Shown: positions 1 through 11,489 of the stretch, one piece after another
How the letters are laid out: each line of letters opens with the position of its first letter
Position numbering within the stretch: the first letter of the stretch is position 1
Source of the DNA: Fistularia commersonii
Lineage: Eukaryota; Chordata; Actinopteri; Syngnathiformes; Fistulariidae
Direction: 5' to 3'
Assembly: GCA_037954325.1 (NCBI GenBank)
Contig: JBBMNZ010000002.1
Location: 5,001 to 69,000 of the forward strand
DNA length: 64,000 nucleotides
Translations under genes and position numbers: made by a program
The notes under the pieces: generated by a model
The model's database searches: none
Told to the model about the DNA's origin: nothing
What the model saw: only the letters and a program-made list of their open reading frames with translations

Positions 1-341
1 TCTGGTGTACCAGAGGCAGGGAGTACCAGGGCATCTATAGCGGGCTCGGTAACCGCTCGCTCCCTTTACTCGTTCCCTTGCTTTCCTCTTTCAAGGTTAC
101 CTTTTTATTACATTCCTACAGGAGGTCCCCTCGAAAAGAGGGTAATCCTCCCTGCAGCGCAGAGAAGTGTCCAGCCCGGACAGTGTAGGCCCCTTCTAGG
201 TGTACCAGGGGTTATAATACTAGAGCCCTAGCCCTGGTACACCCTAGCTTAGCCTAACCCCTAAACCTCACCCTCAACCCTAACCGAGCCTCACCCTAGC
301 GCAGCAGTCAGCTAACCACGCCTAACCCTAAACCCCCAACC
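1..341. other. Unassigned sequence before the Gypsy gag
   Basis: No coding signal. Contains TAACC/CCTAA-like runs (245-300) that resemble degenerate telomeric repeats. It could be part of a diverged LTR or leader, but no matching 3' copy was seen. Confidence 0.3.
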
Positions 342-1062
342 ATGGACGTCAGCATACCGCCAAGAACACTAATCCCACTACTCACCTGTCTCAGCATGAC
401 ATCCTCGATGTCCTGGACGATGAGGGGCCTCTTTACGTTTCTTCATGGCCTCCCACAAAGTTCCTGCAGACCAGATGGAGAATATGTTATGCCAAAAACG
501 AACATTTTCTTTGCACTCTACCAGTTCCACAAAAGTGTGCAGGGACAGAGTGAACCATTTGAACAGTTTGTAACGCACCTCAGACTACTTGCACAAGATT
601 GTAATTTTACTGACAGCGATGAACTGATAAGGGACTGTGTTGTTATCGGCGCCCAGAGTGAGAGAAAGACTGCTCAGTGTCGGATCTGATTTGACATTAG
701 ACAAAGTGTGTTCTCACGAACTAGCAGAGCCAAATGAAGACCTTTGCAGGCAGAAACAGTCAACCGCAAAAGGCAGCGTGACTCACAACGACATGGCGGC
801 GCAGTTAGCTTCAAGTCGGACGGAGATAAAAAGTTCCACAACTCATGTAGATATAGCTGCAATCAAGCACACTCAGCACGAGATGTATGTCCAGCAAAAG
901 GCAAACAGTGCAAGTTGTGTAACAAATGGAACCATTTTGCAAAAGTATGTCTTGCAAAGCAGAGAAGAGCAGTGCACACGGAAGAGGAAACACAGCCAGA
1001 CAAAAGCTCAAGATGAGGACTTGTTCATTGATGCGGTGACACACAATGATGACATCTAACAA
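342..1062 (+). pseudogene. Gypsy gag remnant with zinc knuckle
   Basis: Shows the gag pattern PFEQFVTHLRLLAQDCNFTD, then DELIRDCVVIGAQSE. A frameshift near 660 moves to RERLLSVGSDLTLDK. Another frame carries the CCHC zinc knuckle CKLCNKWNHFAKVC near 917-958. At least two frameshifts break the reading frame. Confidence 0.8.
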
Positions 1063-1064
1063 GT

Positions 1065-1380
1065 TTTTGTAGACATCCTTGTTGGTCCAAACAAAAGCAG
1101 AATCAAATTCAAGTTAAAACACTAGTGCCTCAGCTAATGTAATTCCAACAAGCACTTTCAGAAAGCTGGGAATACAGCACACAGTGCAAATGTCGTCCTC
1201 TACGGTTACAGAGGCGACACTAAACTACAACTGAAAATTCATGTTGTTGACACAGCAGCACCACCGTTGCTGGGGCTCAAAGCATGTCTTGATTTCAAGC
1301 TGAATAAACTGATTCTATGTTTCAGATTCACCAAGCAAGTCAGTTATGGATGAGTTTGCTGACATTTTCACAGGAACAGG
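1065..1380 (+). pseudogene. Gypsy retropepsin remnant
   Basis: The sequence near 1115-1145 aligns to the protease motif D-T-G-A-S-A-N-V-I-P but reads N-T-S and carries an extra base, so the catalytic Asp is lost. The C-terminal part, APPLLGLKACLDFKLNKL, is clear. The frame continues as MDEFADIFTGTG up to the LINE insertion. Confidence 0.75.
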
Positions 1381-2767
1381 TCAAGGAGAGGAGGCAATGG
1401 CGGAAAGCCACAGAGGAGGAGAAGGAGGGAATAAACCTGCTGCAGGAAGAAATTCAGAGTAGGCTTACAACACCAAGGAGACCTGAAAACCTCTGCAAGA
1501 AGAGCAGGAGGAAGGAGCAAACAAGATCACCCTTCTGCAAAGACCCCTTCCACTTTGTGAAGACTCTCTTCACAAAGGAGAAGAGTGGAAGTCTCTCAGT
1601 GTCAAAGGCAAACCTGGAAAAAAATCTGGAAAAGACCTGCACAGATGACCGTCACCATGAAGAGGTTCCCCTCCCAACTGACATGTCACCAGTCAACCCA
1701 CCACAGTACGAGCTAGACATTAGCCCACCCAGATGGAGTGAAGTGGACAAAATTGCGCGTAGAGCAAGAGCCGCGTCGGCCCCAGGCCCCAACGGAATAC
1801 CATACAGGCTCTATAAAAACGCACCAGATGTCCTGCGACTTCTCTGGAGGCTGATGAGAGTGGTGGCAAAAGAAGAAATACCGACGTTCTGGCAGAGGGC
1901 TGGAGGGATCCTTATCCCCAAGGAGAAGGATTCATCAAAAATCAGCCAGTTTCGCCAGATCAGCCTTCTAAATGTGGAGGGGAAAATCTTCTTCAGCGTG
2001 GTCGCTCAAAGACTGTCAGGATTCCTGAAAGAAAACAACCTGATTGACACATCAGTCCAGAAAGCAGGCATCTCCGGCTTCTCCGGGTGTGTGGAACTTG
2101 CTAGCGTCATCTGGCATCAGATCCAGGCTGCCAAGAAAGAAGGAACAGATCTTCATGTGGTGTTCCTGGATCTTGCACACGCCTTTGGCTCAGTCCCTCA
2201 CAACCTCCTGTGGACAGCCTTCAACTACTTCAGCGTCCCACCAGCTCTCACAACCCTTATCAAGGCCTACTTCCGAGACATTCAGCTCTGTGTGACAACT
2301 GCAGAGTACACCACAGCATGGCAACAGCTAGAGGTGGGGATCATGGCCAGCTGCACCATCTCCCCCCTGACCTTCACCTTGGCCATGGAGGTCATCATAC
2401 GGGCTTCGCGATGGGTGGTTGGCAGTCAGCAAATAAGACCCGGACTGAGGCTGCCACCAGTCAGAGCCTACATGGATGACCTCACAACACTCACCATAAC
2501 CAAGGCTTGTACAATACGGCAAATAGGCAAGCTCCAAGACAACATCAAGCTGGCTCGCATGAGGATCAAGCCGAGCAAGTCCAGAAGCATTTCCATTGTG
2601 AAGGGGAAACTGTTAGACCACCGCTTCTACATTGGCGAGGAACCCATTCCAATGGTTTCGGAGAAGCCTGTGAAGAGCCTAGGCCGCTGGTCTGATGCCT
2701 CCCTCAAGGACAAAGAGCAAATAGAGCAGCTCAGGAAGGAGGTTGCCAGCGGCCTGGAGAACATTTG
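1381..2767 (+). pseudogene. LINE reverse transcriptase domain
   Basis: Contains RAASAPGPNGIPYRLYKNAP, QFRQISLLNVEGKIFFSV, VVFLDLAHAFGSVPH and the active-site box AYMDD near 2470. The frame breaks at GLENI (about 2767). Comparison with family members implies a lost segment of roughly 25-30 residues in the thumb region. Confidence 0.85.
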
Positions 2768-4053
2768 AGGTTCCACTCTCAAAGTTGGAAAAGCTGGAGA
2801 GACTGGTCAATTCATATGCAAGGAAGTGGCTTGGTCTTCCCAGGTGCTTCAGCAGTATTGGGCTCTACAGCAAAGAGATGCTACATCTGCCCATTTCCAG
2901 TCTGGCAGAGGAGTACAAGTGTGCCAAAGTCAGACTGGAGATGATGCTATTGGATTCAAGCAACCCATTCGTAGCCCAAGCGCCCCCCATCCTGGCAACT
3001 GGGAGTAAGTGGACCCCGCTGGCTGCAACTGAACAGGCAAAGGCAGCCCTCAGACAAAGGGACATCGTGGGCCGGATTCAGGAGGGGAGGAGTGGACTTG
3101 GGCTTGGGGCCAGTACACTTGCCTGGAACAAGGCCTATCCAGCCCAGAGACGCAAGCTGGTGGTCCAGGAAGTTCGCCAGGAAGAGGAAGCAGGAAGGCG
3201 CGCACAAGCTGTGTCACAGGCGAAGCAAGGGCAGTGGATGACATGGGAGGGAGTCGAGAAGCGGAAGATCTCCTGGAAAGATCCGTGGGAGATGGAGGCC
3301 TTCAGGGCGAACTTTACCATCAGGGAAGCCTATGATGTCCTGCCTTCTCTTGCAAATCTAAACCAGTGGTATGGCGAAGACCCGACATGCCCTCTATGCT
3401 CAAGCCCAGCAACATTGAAGCACATCCTAGTGGGATGCAAGACCAGCCTCACCCAAGGCCGTTATACCTGGCGAAACAACCAGGTACTGAAATGTCTTGC
3501 AGCGGTGCTGGAAACTCGCCCGACGAGCGTGAACGCCATTCCTCCCCTGTCATCCCGTTGACACACAACTCCATTCATGCGGGAGGGGCAAGCCAGCCTC
3601 CCCCCCACGAGAAGTGACCTTGGGCCACTGGCCAGTGCACGAGACTGGAAACTGCTAGCGGACCTGGACAAGAAACTTTGCTTCCCAGCTGAGATCGCAT
3701 CCACCAACCTGCGACCAGACCTCGTTCTGAGGTCATCGTCTCTCAGGCTCGTCTACATCATAGAGCTCACGGTGCCCTGAGAGGGTGCAGTGGAGGAGGC
3801 CTATGAACGGAAGAAGCTGAGATATGCTGAACTTGTCAGAGATGTTCAGCGACAAGGCTGGAAAGCAAAGGTTCGTCCAGTGGAAGTAGGCTGCAGAGGT
3901 TTCATAGCCACATCAACATCTAGGCTACTCAGGGAGATGGGAGTTAAAGGACGTGGCTACAGACAGGCAGTCAAGGACTTCTCCAGGGCTGCTGAAAATG
4001 GGAGCCAGTGGCTGTGGCTGAAGAGAAGAGATCCAACGTGGGCCTTCAGGTGA
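2768..4053 (+). pseudogene. LINE C-terminal domain: CCHC knuckle and restriction-like endonuclease
   Basis: Resumes in frame as FEVPLSKLEKLERLVNSYAR. A zinc knuckle CPLCSSPATLKHILVGC lies near 3390-3440. The endonuclease core RPDLVL then ELTVP lies near 3710-3777, followed by VEEAYERKKLRYAELV. In-frame stops occur at 3559-3561 and at 3778-3780, the latter where relatives have Trp. Confidence 0.8.
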
Positions 4054-4240
4054 GGTGATGACATCTAGGGAGTGAACCTGTGACGCTGGGATTCACTGCT
4101 GAACCCTCTGGAGATGTCGTGGGCCAATCAGCGAAACATTTATGAAGGAGGCCATCGCTCACTTAACATCACACAATCTAATCGGTGCCTTAGGTATGCT
4201 TTCATCAAGGGATACCAACACCTAGTCCTACACAACAGAT
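4054..4240 (+). other. LINE 3' untranslated tail
   Basis: Non-coding stretch between the end of the endonuclease frame (stop just after 4053) and the point where Gypsy pol resumes. No poly(A) tail is visible. Confidence 0.5.
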
Positions 4241-5057
4241 CTTTCCTGGTGAGTGCACCATCCATGTTGACCCTAATGCAATACCTGTGATTCACCCACC
4301 AAGGCATGTTCCCATTGCTCTCCGTGAACCCCGCAAAGATGTACTAATGAACATGGAAAGACATGAAATCATCACAAAAGTCACAGAACCAACCAAATGG
4401 GTAAACTCAATGGTCACCACTGAAAAGCCACAGACAAGTAAACTCAGGGTTTGCTTAGATCCAAAAGACCTCGACAAAGTGATCAAACGCCCCCATTTTC
4501 CACTGCCCACACTTGAGGACGTTACATCCAAACTAGCACTGGGAGCTTGCTATTTCAGCATAATGGATGCTCAATCTGGTTATTGGGCGATAAAGCTAAC
4601 AGAAGAGTCCTCAAAGTTGACAACTTTTAACACTGTGTTCGGCAGATACAGATTTCTTCGCCTATCCTTTGGACTCAAGTCATCACAAGATGAGTTTCAG
4701 CACAAAGTGGATGAAACATATGAAGGTTTGGAGGGTGTAACAGCCATAATTGATGACATTCTTATCTACGGTAAAGGCAAGGAGGAGCATGACAAAAACC
4801 TTTGTTCAATGTTGCAGCATTCCAGAGAGCAGGGAGTCAAGCTCAACCCTGAAAAATGCCAAATCTGTGCCACTGAAGTCAGCTACTGTGGACGCCTGAT
4901 AACAAAAGATGGAGTCAAGCCGGATCCAGCAAAGATCATAGCTGTCAGGGAGATGGAGCCAACCAAGGACAAAGGTGAACTCAAAACCATTCTTGGCATG
5001 GTCAACTACCAGTCGAAGTTTGCCCCCATGCTATCTGACACTAATGCACCTCTGTGA
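4240..5057 (+). pseudogene. Gypsy reverse transcriptase domain
   Basis: Reads FPGECTIHVDPNAIPVIHPP, LRVCLDPKDLDKVIKRPHFP, FGRYRFLRLSFGLKSSQDEF and the active-site region AIIDDILIYGK. A TGA at 5055-5057 stops the frame just after the RT connection region (ILGMVNYQSKFAPM). There is no start codon of its own, because this is internal to a pol polyprotein. Confidence 0.88.
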
Positions 5058-5640
5058 CATCTGTTGAGAGTCCAGTGAGTTTGTTTGGGATGCACAGCAC
5101 GACGAATCATTTAAGAAAATGAAAGACCTTCTAACACGCGAGCCAGGCCCTGTTCTTGTTTTCTATGATCCAAGAAAGACCTTAGGCTACAAGTCGATGC
5201 CTCAAAGTATGGTCTAGGTGCAACTCTGCTACAAGAGGGTAAGCCCATCGGCTATGCATCCAGATCTCTCACGGACAGTAAAGTGAATAACACTCAGATG
5301 GAGAAAGAGCTTTATGCCATCTTGTTCGGATGCAAGCGTTTTCACCACTATATGTATGGACGTCATGTAATTGTTGAAAGCGACCACAAGCCACTGGAAT
5401 CCATTCTTCGCAAGCCTCTTACTGCAGCTCCTCCAAGATTACAAAGAATGATCCTCCAGTTACAAAGGTACAATTTCAGTATCATTCACACACCAGGCAG
5501 AGACATTCCTCTCACAGATGCTCTCTCAAGGAAATCACTGCCTGACCCTGATGACAGCCTCCAGGAAGGTATAGATTTGCATGTACATACAGTGTACCAC
5601 GGCCTACCCGTCAGTGACACAAGACTGAAACTTTTATAAG
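5058..5640 (+). pseudogene. Gypsy RNase H domain
   Basis: The acidic residues are visible in LQVDASKYGLGATLLQEGKP, QMEKELYAILFGC, VESDHKPLESIL and LTDALSRKSLP. A frameshift lies near 5180, after FYDPRKT. A TAA at 5637-5639 ends the frame. Confidence 0.82.
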
Positions 5641-6600
5641 AAGACACTGAAAAGAACCCTCAATTTACACTTCTGAAAAGGACAATTCAGGATGGATGGC
5701 CTGAGGAGAAGAAACAGTGCCCTCAGCCCATTGCCGAATACTGGAACTATCATGACGAACTGTCTCAGATGAACAACATTCTTTTTAAAGGGGAAAAGAT
5801 AATTGTGCCAGAGTCACTCCGCCTGGAAATGTTATCCAAAATGGACATAGGCCACAAGGGTTAGGCCACAAGGGTACAGAGAAGTGTAAGCAAAGAGCTT
5901 GTGACATATCATTTTGGCCAGGGATGAATATACAAATAGAAGACATGGTTGCGAACTACCCAGTATGTTTGGAGCACAGACCAGCAAACACCAAGGAGCC
6001 CATGATCAGCCACACAATCGCCAACAGGCCATTGCAAACAGTTGGAACTGATCTTTTCACCTGGAACAACGACAACTACATTGTTACCATTGATTACTAC
6101 AGCAGATACTTTAAGTTGGACAAACTGTGCAGCACTACTTCATCAACAGTCATACACAAACTCAAAGCATCCTTCACAAGGCATGGTATTCCTGTAATTG
6201 TGATCTCAGACAATGGACCGCAATACACAAGCAAGGAGTTTGAGTCATTTCCAAATATGTGGGAGTTCAAACATGTAACTTCAAGTCCACAATACCCTCG
6301 GAGCAATGGTCTTGCAGAGAAAGCTGTCCCCATCGCCAAGACACTTATGGAAAAGGCCAAAGTTGATCACAAGGATCCATACTTGAGCCTACTTGAGTAT
6401 CGCAATACACCAGTTGACAATTTTAACTCAATTCTTCCAAGCACCCATCATCAGCTAAAACCAAAACCGGTAAGCCACAAAGCTACTCACATCAAAGGTT
6501 TTTTCCAAAGCTATCAGAAAAAGTATTATGATAGATCCTCAAAGCCACTCTCAGCTCTTCACCAAGGGCAGAGGATTCGCTTTCGGGACAATGGACGATG
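5641..6600 (+). pseudogene. Gypsy integrase
   Basis: The DDE core is readable: VGTDLFTW, ISDNGPQYTSKEFE and NGLAEKAV. Upstream the H2C2 zinc finger is broken at 5851-5875 by a short tandem duplication of GGCCACAAGGGTTA. A TGA follows NGR (6599-6601), where relatives have Trp. Confidence 0.85.
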
Positions 6601-6895
6601 AAAACCAGCTATTATTGTTAGCACAGCAGACAGTGCCAGATCCTACCACTTCCAAACACCAGATGGAGTTCAGTACAGGAGAAATCGTCTCCACCTGATC
6701 AACTCTAAAGAAACCGTTCCCACTGGTGACCACTTTGAAGTTCAGCATGCACCTGAAGGGACTGACTGGAACTCGAAAGTCACCACCAACTACTAACTAC
6801 CGCACTCGTTCTGGCCGTGAGGTCAAACCTAAAGTCACCTTAGATGAGTATTCGTTTAATGTTGTATACAGGTCAAATTTACTCTATTCTGTTCA
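6601..6895 (+). pseudogene. Gypsy pol C-terminal tail
   Basis: Continues as KPAIIVSTADSARSYHFQTP and YRRNRLHLINSKE, then after a frameshift YRTRSGREVKPKVTLDEYS. This is the usual end of pol in this Gypsy group. Confidence 0.7.
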
Positions 6896-6904
6896 TTAGT
6901 CTGC

Positions 6905-7067
6905 TTTACATTACATTTACATTACATTGCATTTGGCAGACACTTTTATCCAAAGCGAGTTACAATAGAGGACATAGGGACTGCAAGTACACGATGCACA
7001 GGAAATATACAGAACAGTAAGCTTGGGTTAGTGAGTTGTTTTTTTTTTTGACAAAGACATACTCAAA

Positions 7068-7110
<43 letters not shown>

Positions 7111-7340
7111 TAGCCTAACTTGGTGCCTAACCTGATCTGGGGTATCAGCGCAGTAAAAAGTCCTAAAAGAGAAAAGTTTTTACCTGTTTCTTGAAGGTTG
7201 AGATAGATGATGCTAGTCTTGTTGTTTCCGGAAGTTTGTTCCACCACTGAGGTAGTAGAACTGAGAACAGTTTTGCCTGAGATCGCTTAGAGCGAGCAAA
7301 AGGTACTTTACCACAAAGATTTATCATTTTCTTATAAAAG
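6905..7340. repeat. Dispersed repeat with SINE-like tail
   Basis: Starts TTACATTTACATTACATTGC and the tail TTTTATCCAAAGCGAGTTAC, the same tail motif as the tRNA-derived element at 27548-27653. It continues through a (CA)n tract (7070-7106) to TTTGTTCCACCACTGAGG, a phrase common in fish repeats. Confidence 0.5.
7070..7106. repeat. (CA)n microsatellite
   Basis: About 18 CA units inside the dispersed repeat at 6905-7340. Confidence 0.95.
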
Positions 7341-8430
7341 AAGGGGGACGTAATATTCCGTGGGAATATGTTGATGCTTTTACGTCAATGCTACGTAAAC
7401 TATAAGCTGTAACAACCGACCCGTTATGGGATTCTGGATTGGGATTCTCGAGAACGCTCTGCCATTAAATCACCCACCCGCTCGAACTGTCGTACTGACC
7501 GTTATTGTACACGCGGTACATTTCTCAAACCAAGAAACATAACACTAACCCCTTGCCCTAACCTCAATTTAACACTTAGACACTAATACTTGACCCTCCT
7601 ATGTAAACAAACCATGAGCCAAACCGCCACCCAATTCTACTTACAACCAGAGTTGAGTGAGGGGTGCAGTCTTCAATGCACATGTTGGCATAATAAGAAG
7701 AGGTGAAGAAGTGAGGGGCAGATTATATTTTCTCATATCCCTTGTAGGAACACAGAGGGACAGATTAGCTAGATCTGGGCATTTTACGGCCAGTTTCTCT
7801 TTTTCATCTGGCCCGCCAGATATTTTAAAAAGTATTTTCAATCAATCATGAATTAAGAAACTCCTCACTTTTTCCTGTTTTTTAATTTTTTTATGGATGA
7901 TTACATACAAAATAATGGTCAACACATGTACTGTATATGACCATGAATGATTTTAAATTTGAAACGAAGTGCCAAACAATTGCCCCACCCTGTTCTAGAC
8001 TTTGCAAAAAGGGATGGAAATGGCTGGTTTGAGTATATTTTTCCCTCCACAATAGGCAGGAACACGGGGCAACTAATAAGAGCAGCAAGAACAGCACACA
8101 AAACAAGATGTTAGCAAAGAAGTGGGATACTGAGTGGACTGAGGAGGACAGAGAGAAGCAACACAAGGTAGAGGAGGGGGCTAATGTGGACCATGAAGTA
8201 GCAGAGATTAGCAAAGGTGTAGTGAGGAGGGCATTGAAAAAGGCTGGAGAGTGGGAGGATGCCTGAGAAATTGAGATGAACTTTAAGGATGCGCATCTTT
8301 AATCAGGGACATGTACAAAATTGCATTAACTATAGAGGGACAAAGTTGAAAAGCCAAACAATGTAATGGGAAAGAGTAGCGGAAACTAGATGGAGAGCAA
8401 AAGTCAGCATTTGTGCGGAGCTGTAAGGTT
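7341..8430. other. No gene seen
   Basis: AT-rich sequence with only short chance reading frames on both strands. No transposon domain or RNA gene recognised. Confidence 0.4.
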
Positions 8431-8704
8431 AGGGCTAGCTAACTGCCCGGCCACGGCTCCGTCCAGCAGGGACGAAGGAGTTAAAAGGGAATTTTAACGA
8501 GCCAAAGTTGTTTTCAAGACTGCATACTGCAAGAACATCTATTTTTCGCCCCTGGGTGCATCCGTAACCGCCTCTGAATGAGGTCTGTCCGGTCGGCTGC
8601 CGCTCTCCCATCTTCCCGCTACCGCGTCCCGCCACTGATTTGGCGGCCCGGACCGACTTACTTTCAAGCCAGATTTAGACATAAAAACAAAACTGACACC
8701 TTAC

Positions 8705-8826
8705 CTTGATACAGCAGTCGCGGGCAGCGGCCGACAGCCCCGAATTCTGCCCTCTTTCCTCGGTCTTCTGCCGCCTCTACAAAGTCTTTTCCTCTGAAAA
8801 TCCTCCGGGACTCTTAGATCCTCCAT
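8705..8826 (-). CDS. Candidate first coding exon of an unknown minus-strand gene
   Basis: ATG at 8826 in a good context (AACAGCATGGAGG) opens 40 codons, beginning MEDLRVPEDFQRKRLCRGG, rich in Arg. It ends at CAAG|GTAAGG, a near-consensus donor. An inverted CCAAT box (8913-8917) and a GC box (8894-8903) lie 70-95 nt upstream. No second exon was identified, and the sequence towards position 1 is mostly transposon, so this may be a decayed or non-coding start. Confidence 0.22.
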
Positions 8827-8889
8827 GCTGTTTTCTGACTTCAAAGAACTGGCATCCTCTGATCAGGTTGGGATAAAAGGAGTCACCTG

Positions 8890-8925
8890 GAGGCTCCGCC
8901 CCTCCGCCCTCTGATTGGCTGACAC
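8890..8925 (-). promoter_or_regulatory. CCAAT box and GC box cluster
   Basis: On the minus strand AGCCAATCAG is followed by GAGGGGCGGAG, in a locally CpG-rich stretch (8440-8960). The arrangement fits a TATA-less promoter for the candidate exon at 8705-8826. Confidence 0.3.
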
Positions 8926-8960
8926 GTTGCCGGCTAGCAATCAATGCCGTGGCCAAGATC

Positions 8961-11020
8961 TGCTGACAGACACGTGAGAACCATCAGGTTAGGCTGAACG
9001 GACCAGGGCGCTTCTGTGAGCTCCAAACAAACTAGCCAAAGTTCACCAGCTCCATCAGCACAATGGCAAAGATTTATGGATCAGCCTGGAGCTTTGGAAT
9101 TCCAGGAACCGATCAGACATCCATCTCAAGATATATTAGAGCTGGTTTACATCAACTACTTTTAAACATTTATTCATACATACTTGACTGACCTAAACAC
9201 AACTTCGATCCTGGGAATTGTCTGAGTTACAATTTGAACAGGTACAGCTGATATTCAGGTCGTGTGAGACAGGGAGAAACTCGTTAGATCATTTTTATTG
9301 GTTTAAGCGGTGCTCAGTGGGGCCAAGTTTCAGGGATGAATCTTCTACAGAGTGATTTGGAGGGTGCACTTTCCTAATCACCCAGAAAGATCCACCAAAA
9401 CCTGGCCCGGTGGCTACCGCCTGATCCTTTGTCAGTGATCAGACAAGTTTCTCTTCTTGGTCTCCCAACATCTGAATCTGAGCTGTATCGATTTAAATTT
9501 TGACTCAAGTCCCCAGAAGTTTCACTTTTTCTCCCCCTAACAACTCCCCATGTAACACAACAACCCCAGCTAACCTACTTTCTGAAAACAACTTTCCAAT
9601 ACAACTGAACAAGGCATCCCCACCTACACCAGCCCCCAACCCTGGTCATTCTATAAAGAAAAGTTCCCAAGGTCCACTCAAACAGAACAAGCTTCCTGGA
9701 AGGTGAAACATCTTCATGGGAAGAAATTGAAGCCCAGTTGCCCAGGACCAGGAATAACCATGACCTGGATGACTGAGGACCGCCATAGACATGAAAGAGT
9801 AGTGCCTTTACTCAAAAGCAAGGAGTGCTAACCCTCTTTCCAAGAACTACTTTTAACAGATGTTTAATGACCTCAGAAGAACTGTATACGTCCAGTGATG
9901 ATAAGTGTTGTATGATCTAACAATAAAGGCAAAATCCATTCACATGCTGAGACCAAATTTTGCTCCACTCAGCAGCCAGGCTGTACATGATCTGAGAATT
10001 TCAACAACCACAACCCCATAAGACCCACTACCTACAAGCATGAACATCGCCTTCTGGGTTGCCTTTATTGTGATCTATTAGGAGTTCCCGTATGTGTGCA
10101 TCACCCTCCAACCAAATCTGAATTGTGTCAAAAGATGATAATTGCACCCAAATAGCAAATACATTTATAATGCATGCAGACAAGAGCTTTGGTCTTGTTC
10201 AAATACATAAGAATCACTTCAGTTCATTAATAGACAGGACAAGATGTTACTGTCCTTTGTGCCAAAATCCAAGGCACAACTCATTTAAAAGCCCAACTCA
10301 GATTGTAAAGAAGCTAACAAGAACTACAACAAATAAAAGACAAGCTACCAGCGAGCTAACAACCCCACAAACAATATACCATCACCAGCGACCTGCCCCA
10401 GCCAACAACAGTCTGCAGCATGTTATTGGGTTTTCGAATGAGCACATTCCTTCATCAATGTTTTGTTCAGTTAGGGCCACAAAACCTCAGAAAGCCGTGA
10501 CAACCCTACCTTGGCTACCTCAACAGCTACCATGCTTCCTCCTTTACCACAACCACTCACTTGCTCCTTCGCTCCCAGAGACACGTTGCTGACTGCAAGT
10601 TTCAGGCTCCAACCTGAATGCCCAATTCAGTTTGTGGGCCAATGACAGACTCCACAGCAGCCCGCCTTTACAAGCCACACCAAGCCCTCCAACCTTGCTG
10701 CTCTACATCTGCTGCCATCTCAGCATACCTCGCTGGACGCCAAAGTTCAATAAAACAGACTCTGTTCCACCACAGACCAGGGTAACATATCTGTCCACAG
10801 CCGGGTGCTAAATATGTATGCTGGGACAACCAGATGCTTATTCAGGTCCACCATCAACTCCCAAGCCCTGCCCACACTTAGCTGCCCTGAGTTGTGCCTG
10901 AACATAAACGGTTTAACCTTTTCTCCTTCATGTAGAAATTTAATTGTTCTAGCCTCCCTATCAGTAACAACAATATTTCTTTAGAATTTTTTCCTCAGCT
11001 GCTGTTGCAAAATATTTCAG
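8961..11020. other. No gene seen
   Basis: About 2 kb without a credible coding region. The short frames at 9500-9706 and 10125-10592 are Pro/Thr/Asn-rich and carry no domain I recognise. Possibly decayed repeat DNA. Confidence 0.4.
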
Positions 11021-11027
11021 TTTCTGG

Positions 11028-11486
11028 TTATGATGCCAAGTGTACCACCCCACGCCTGGGAAAGACTGAACTTATACCTGACAATATATGCCTAAGTGTG
11101 CATAGACCGGAACACAAGGGGCAGGCAGCATCCCCATTCAAACAACTATTTGAGATGCAGGGGAGATGGTAGCACATCTTACGTAGCGCATATGATGAAC
11201 CTAATTCTATTGGCCCCCCCATGCTTCACAATTTTCTCCACTTCAACTTTCTCCTATCAACATTGTCCCAGTTCACCCACTGTCCTTGCTTTGCCTGCGA
11301 CACTGCCTTAGTACATCTTACTGCCGCTTCTAGTCCGTGTACTTCCTCAACTACCATCTTCCTCTTTTCTATGACCAATTCCTTGTTCCACACTGGATGT
11401 CCTACACTGAACTCTAAGCCTTCACGCCCATGCTGTACCTGACCTATGATGTGCCCATGTCTAAGTGCTGCCTGTACTTGCTGCAC
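11028..11486 (-). pseudogene. Second fragment of the R2/NeSL-like LINE
   Basis: Minus-strand translation, AALRHGHIIGQVQHGREGLE and AVSQAKQGQWVNWDNVDRRK, parallels the LINE at 3040-3280 (AALRQRDIVGRIQEGRSGL and AVSQAKQGQWMTWEGVEKRK). A knuckle-like CPLCSGLCTLRHILSG follows near 11090-11120 in another frame. It is a diverged partial copy in opposite orientation. Confidence 0.65.
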
Positions 11487-11489
11487 TGC

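Larger units (their letters stand above)
1381..4240 (+). mobile_element. 5'-truncated R2/NeSL-like LINE nested in the Gypsy element
   Basis: One long frame encodes a non-LTR reverse transcriptase, a CCHC knuckle and a restriction-like endonuclease. Gypsy pol sequence ends at FTGTG on the left and resumes at FPGECTIHVDP on the right, so the insertion interrupts codons that are adjacent in intact elements. The clade name is my best guess from the RT plus CCHC plus restriction-like endonuclease order. Confidence 0.8.
342..6895 (+). mobile_element. Ty3/Gypsy retrotransposon, decayed, interrupted by a LINE
   Basis: Gag, zinc knuckle, protease, RT, RNase H, integrase and the pol C-terminus occur in the expected order on one strand, with several frameshifts and stops. 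I saw no clear flanking LTR pair. The gag 5' part is missing. The element is inactive as it stands. A non-LTR element occupies about 1381-4240. Confidence 0.9.

Noticed and set aside
1317..1380. Start codon for the LINE frame near 1317
   Set aside because: The codons before about 1381 belong to the Gypsy pol frame (MDEFADIFTGTG), so the apparent start is not that of the LINE.
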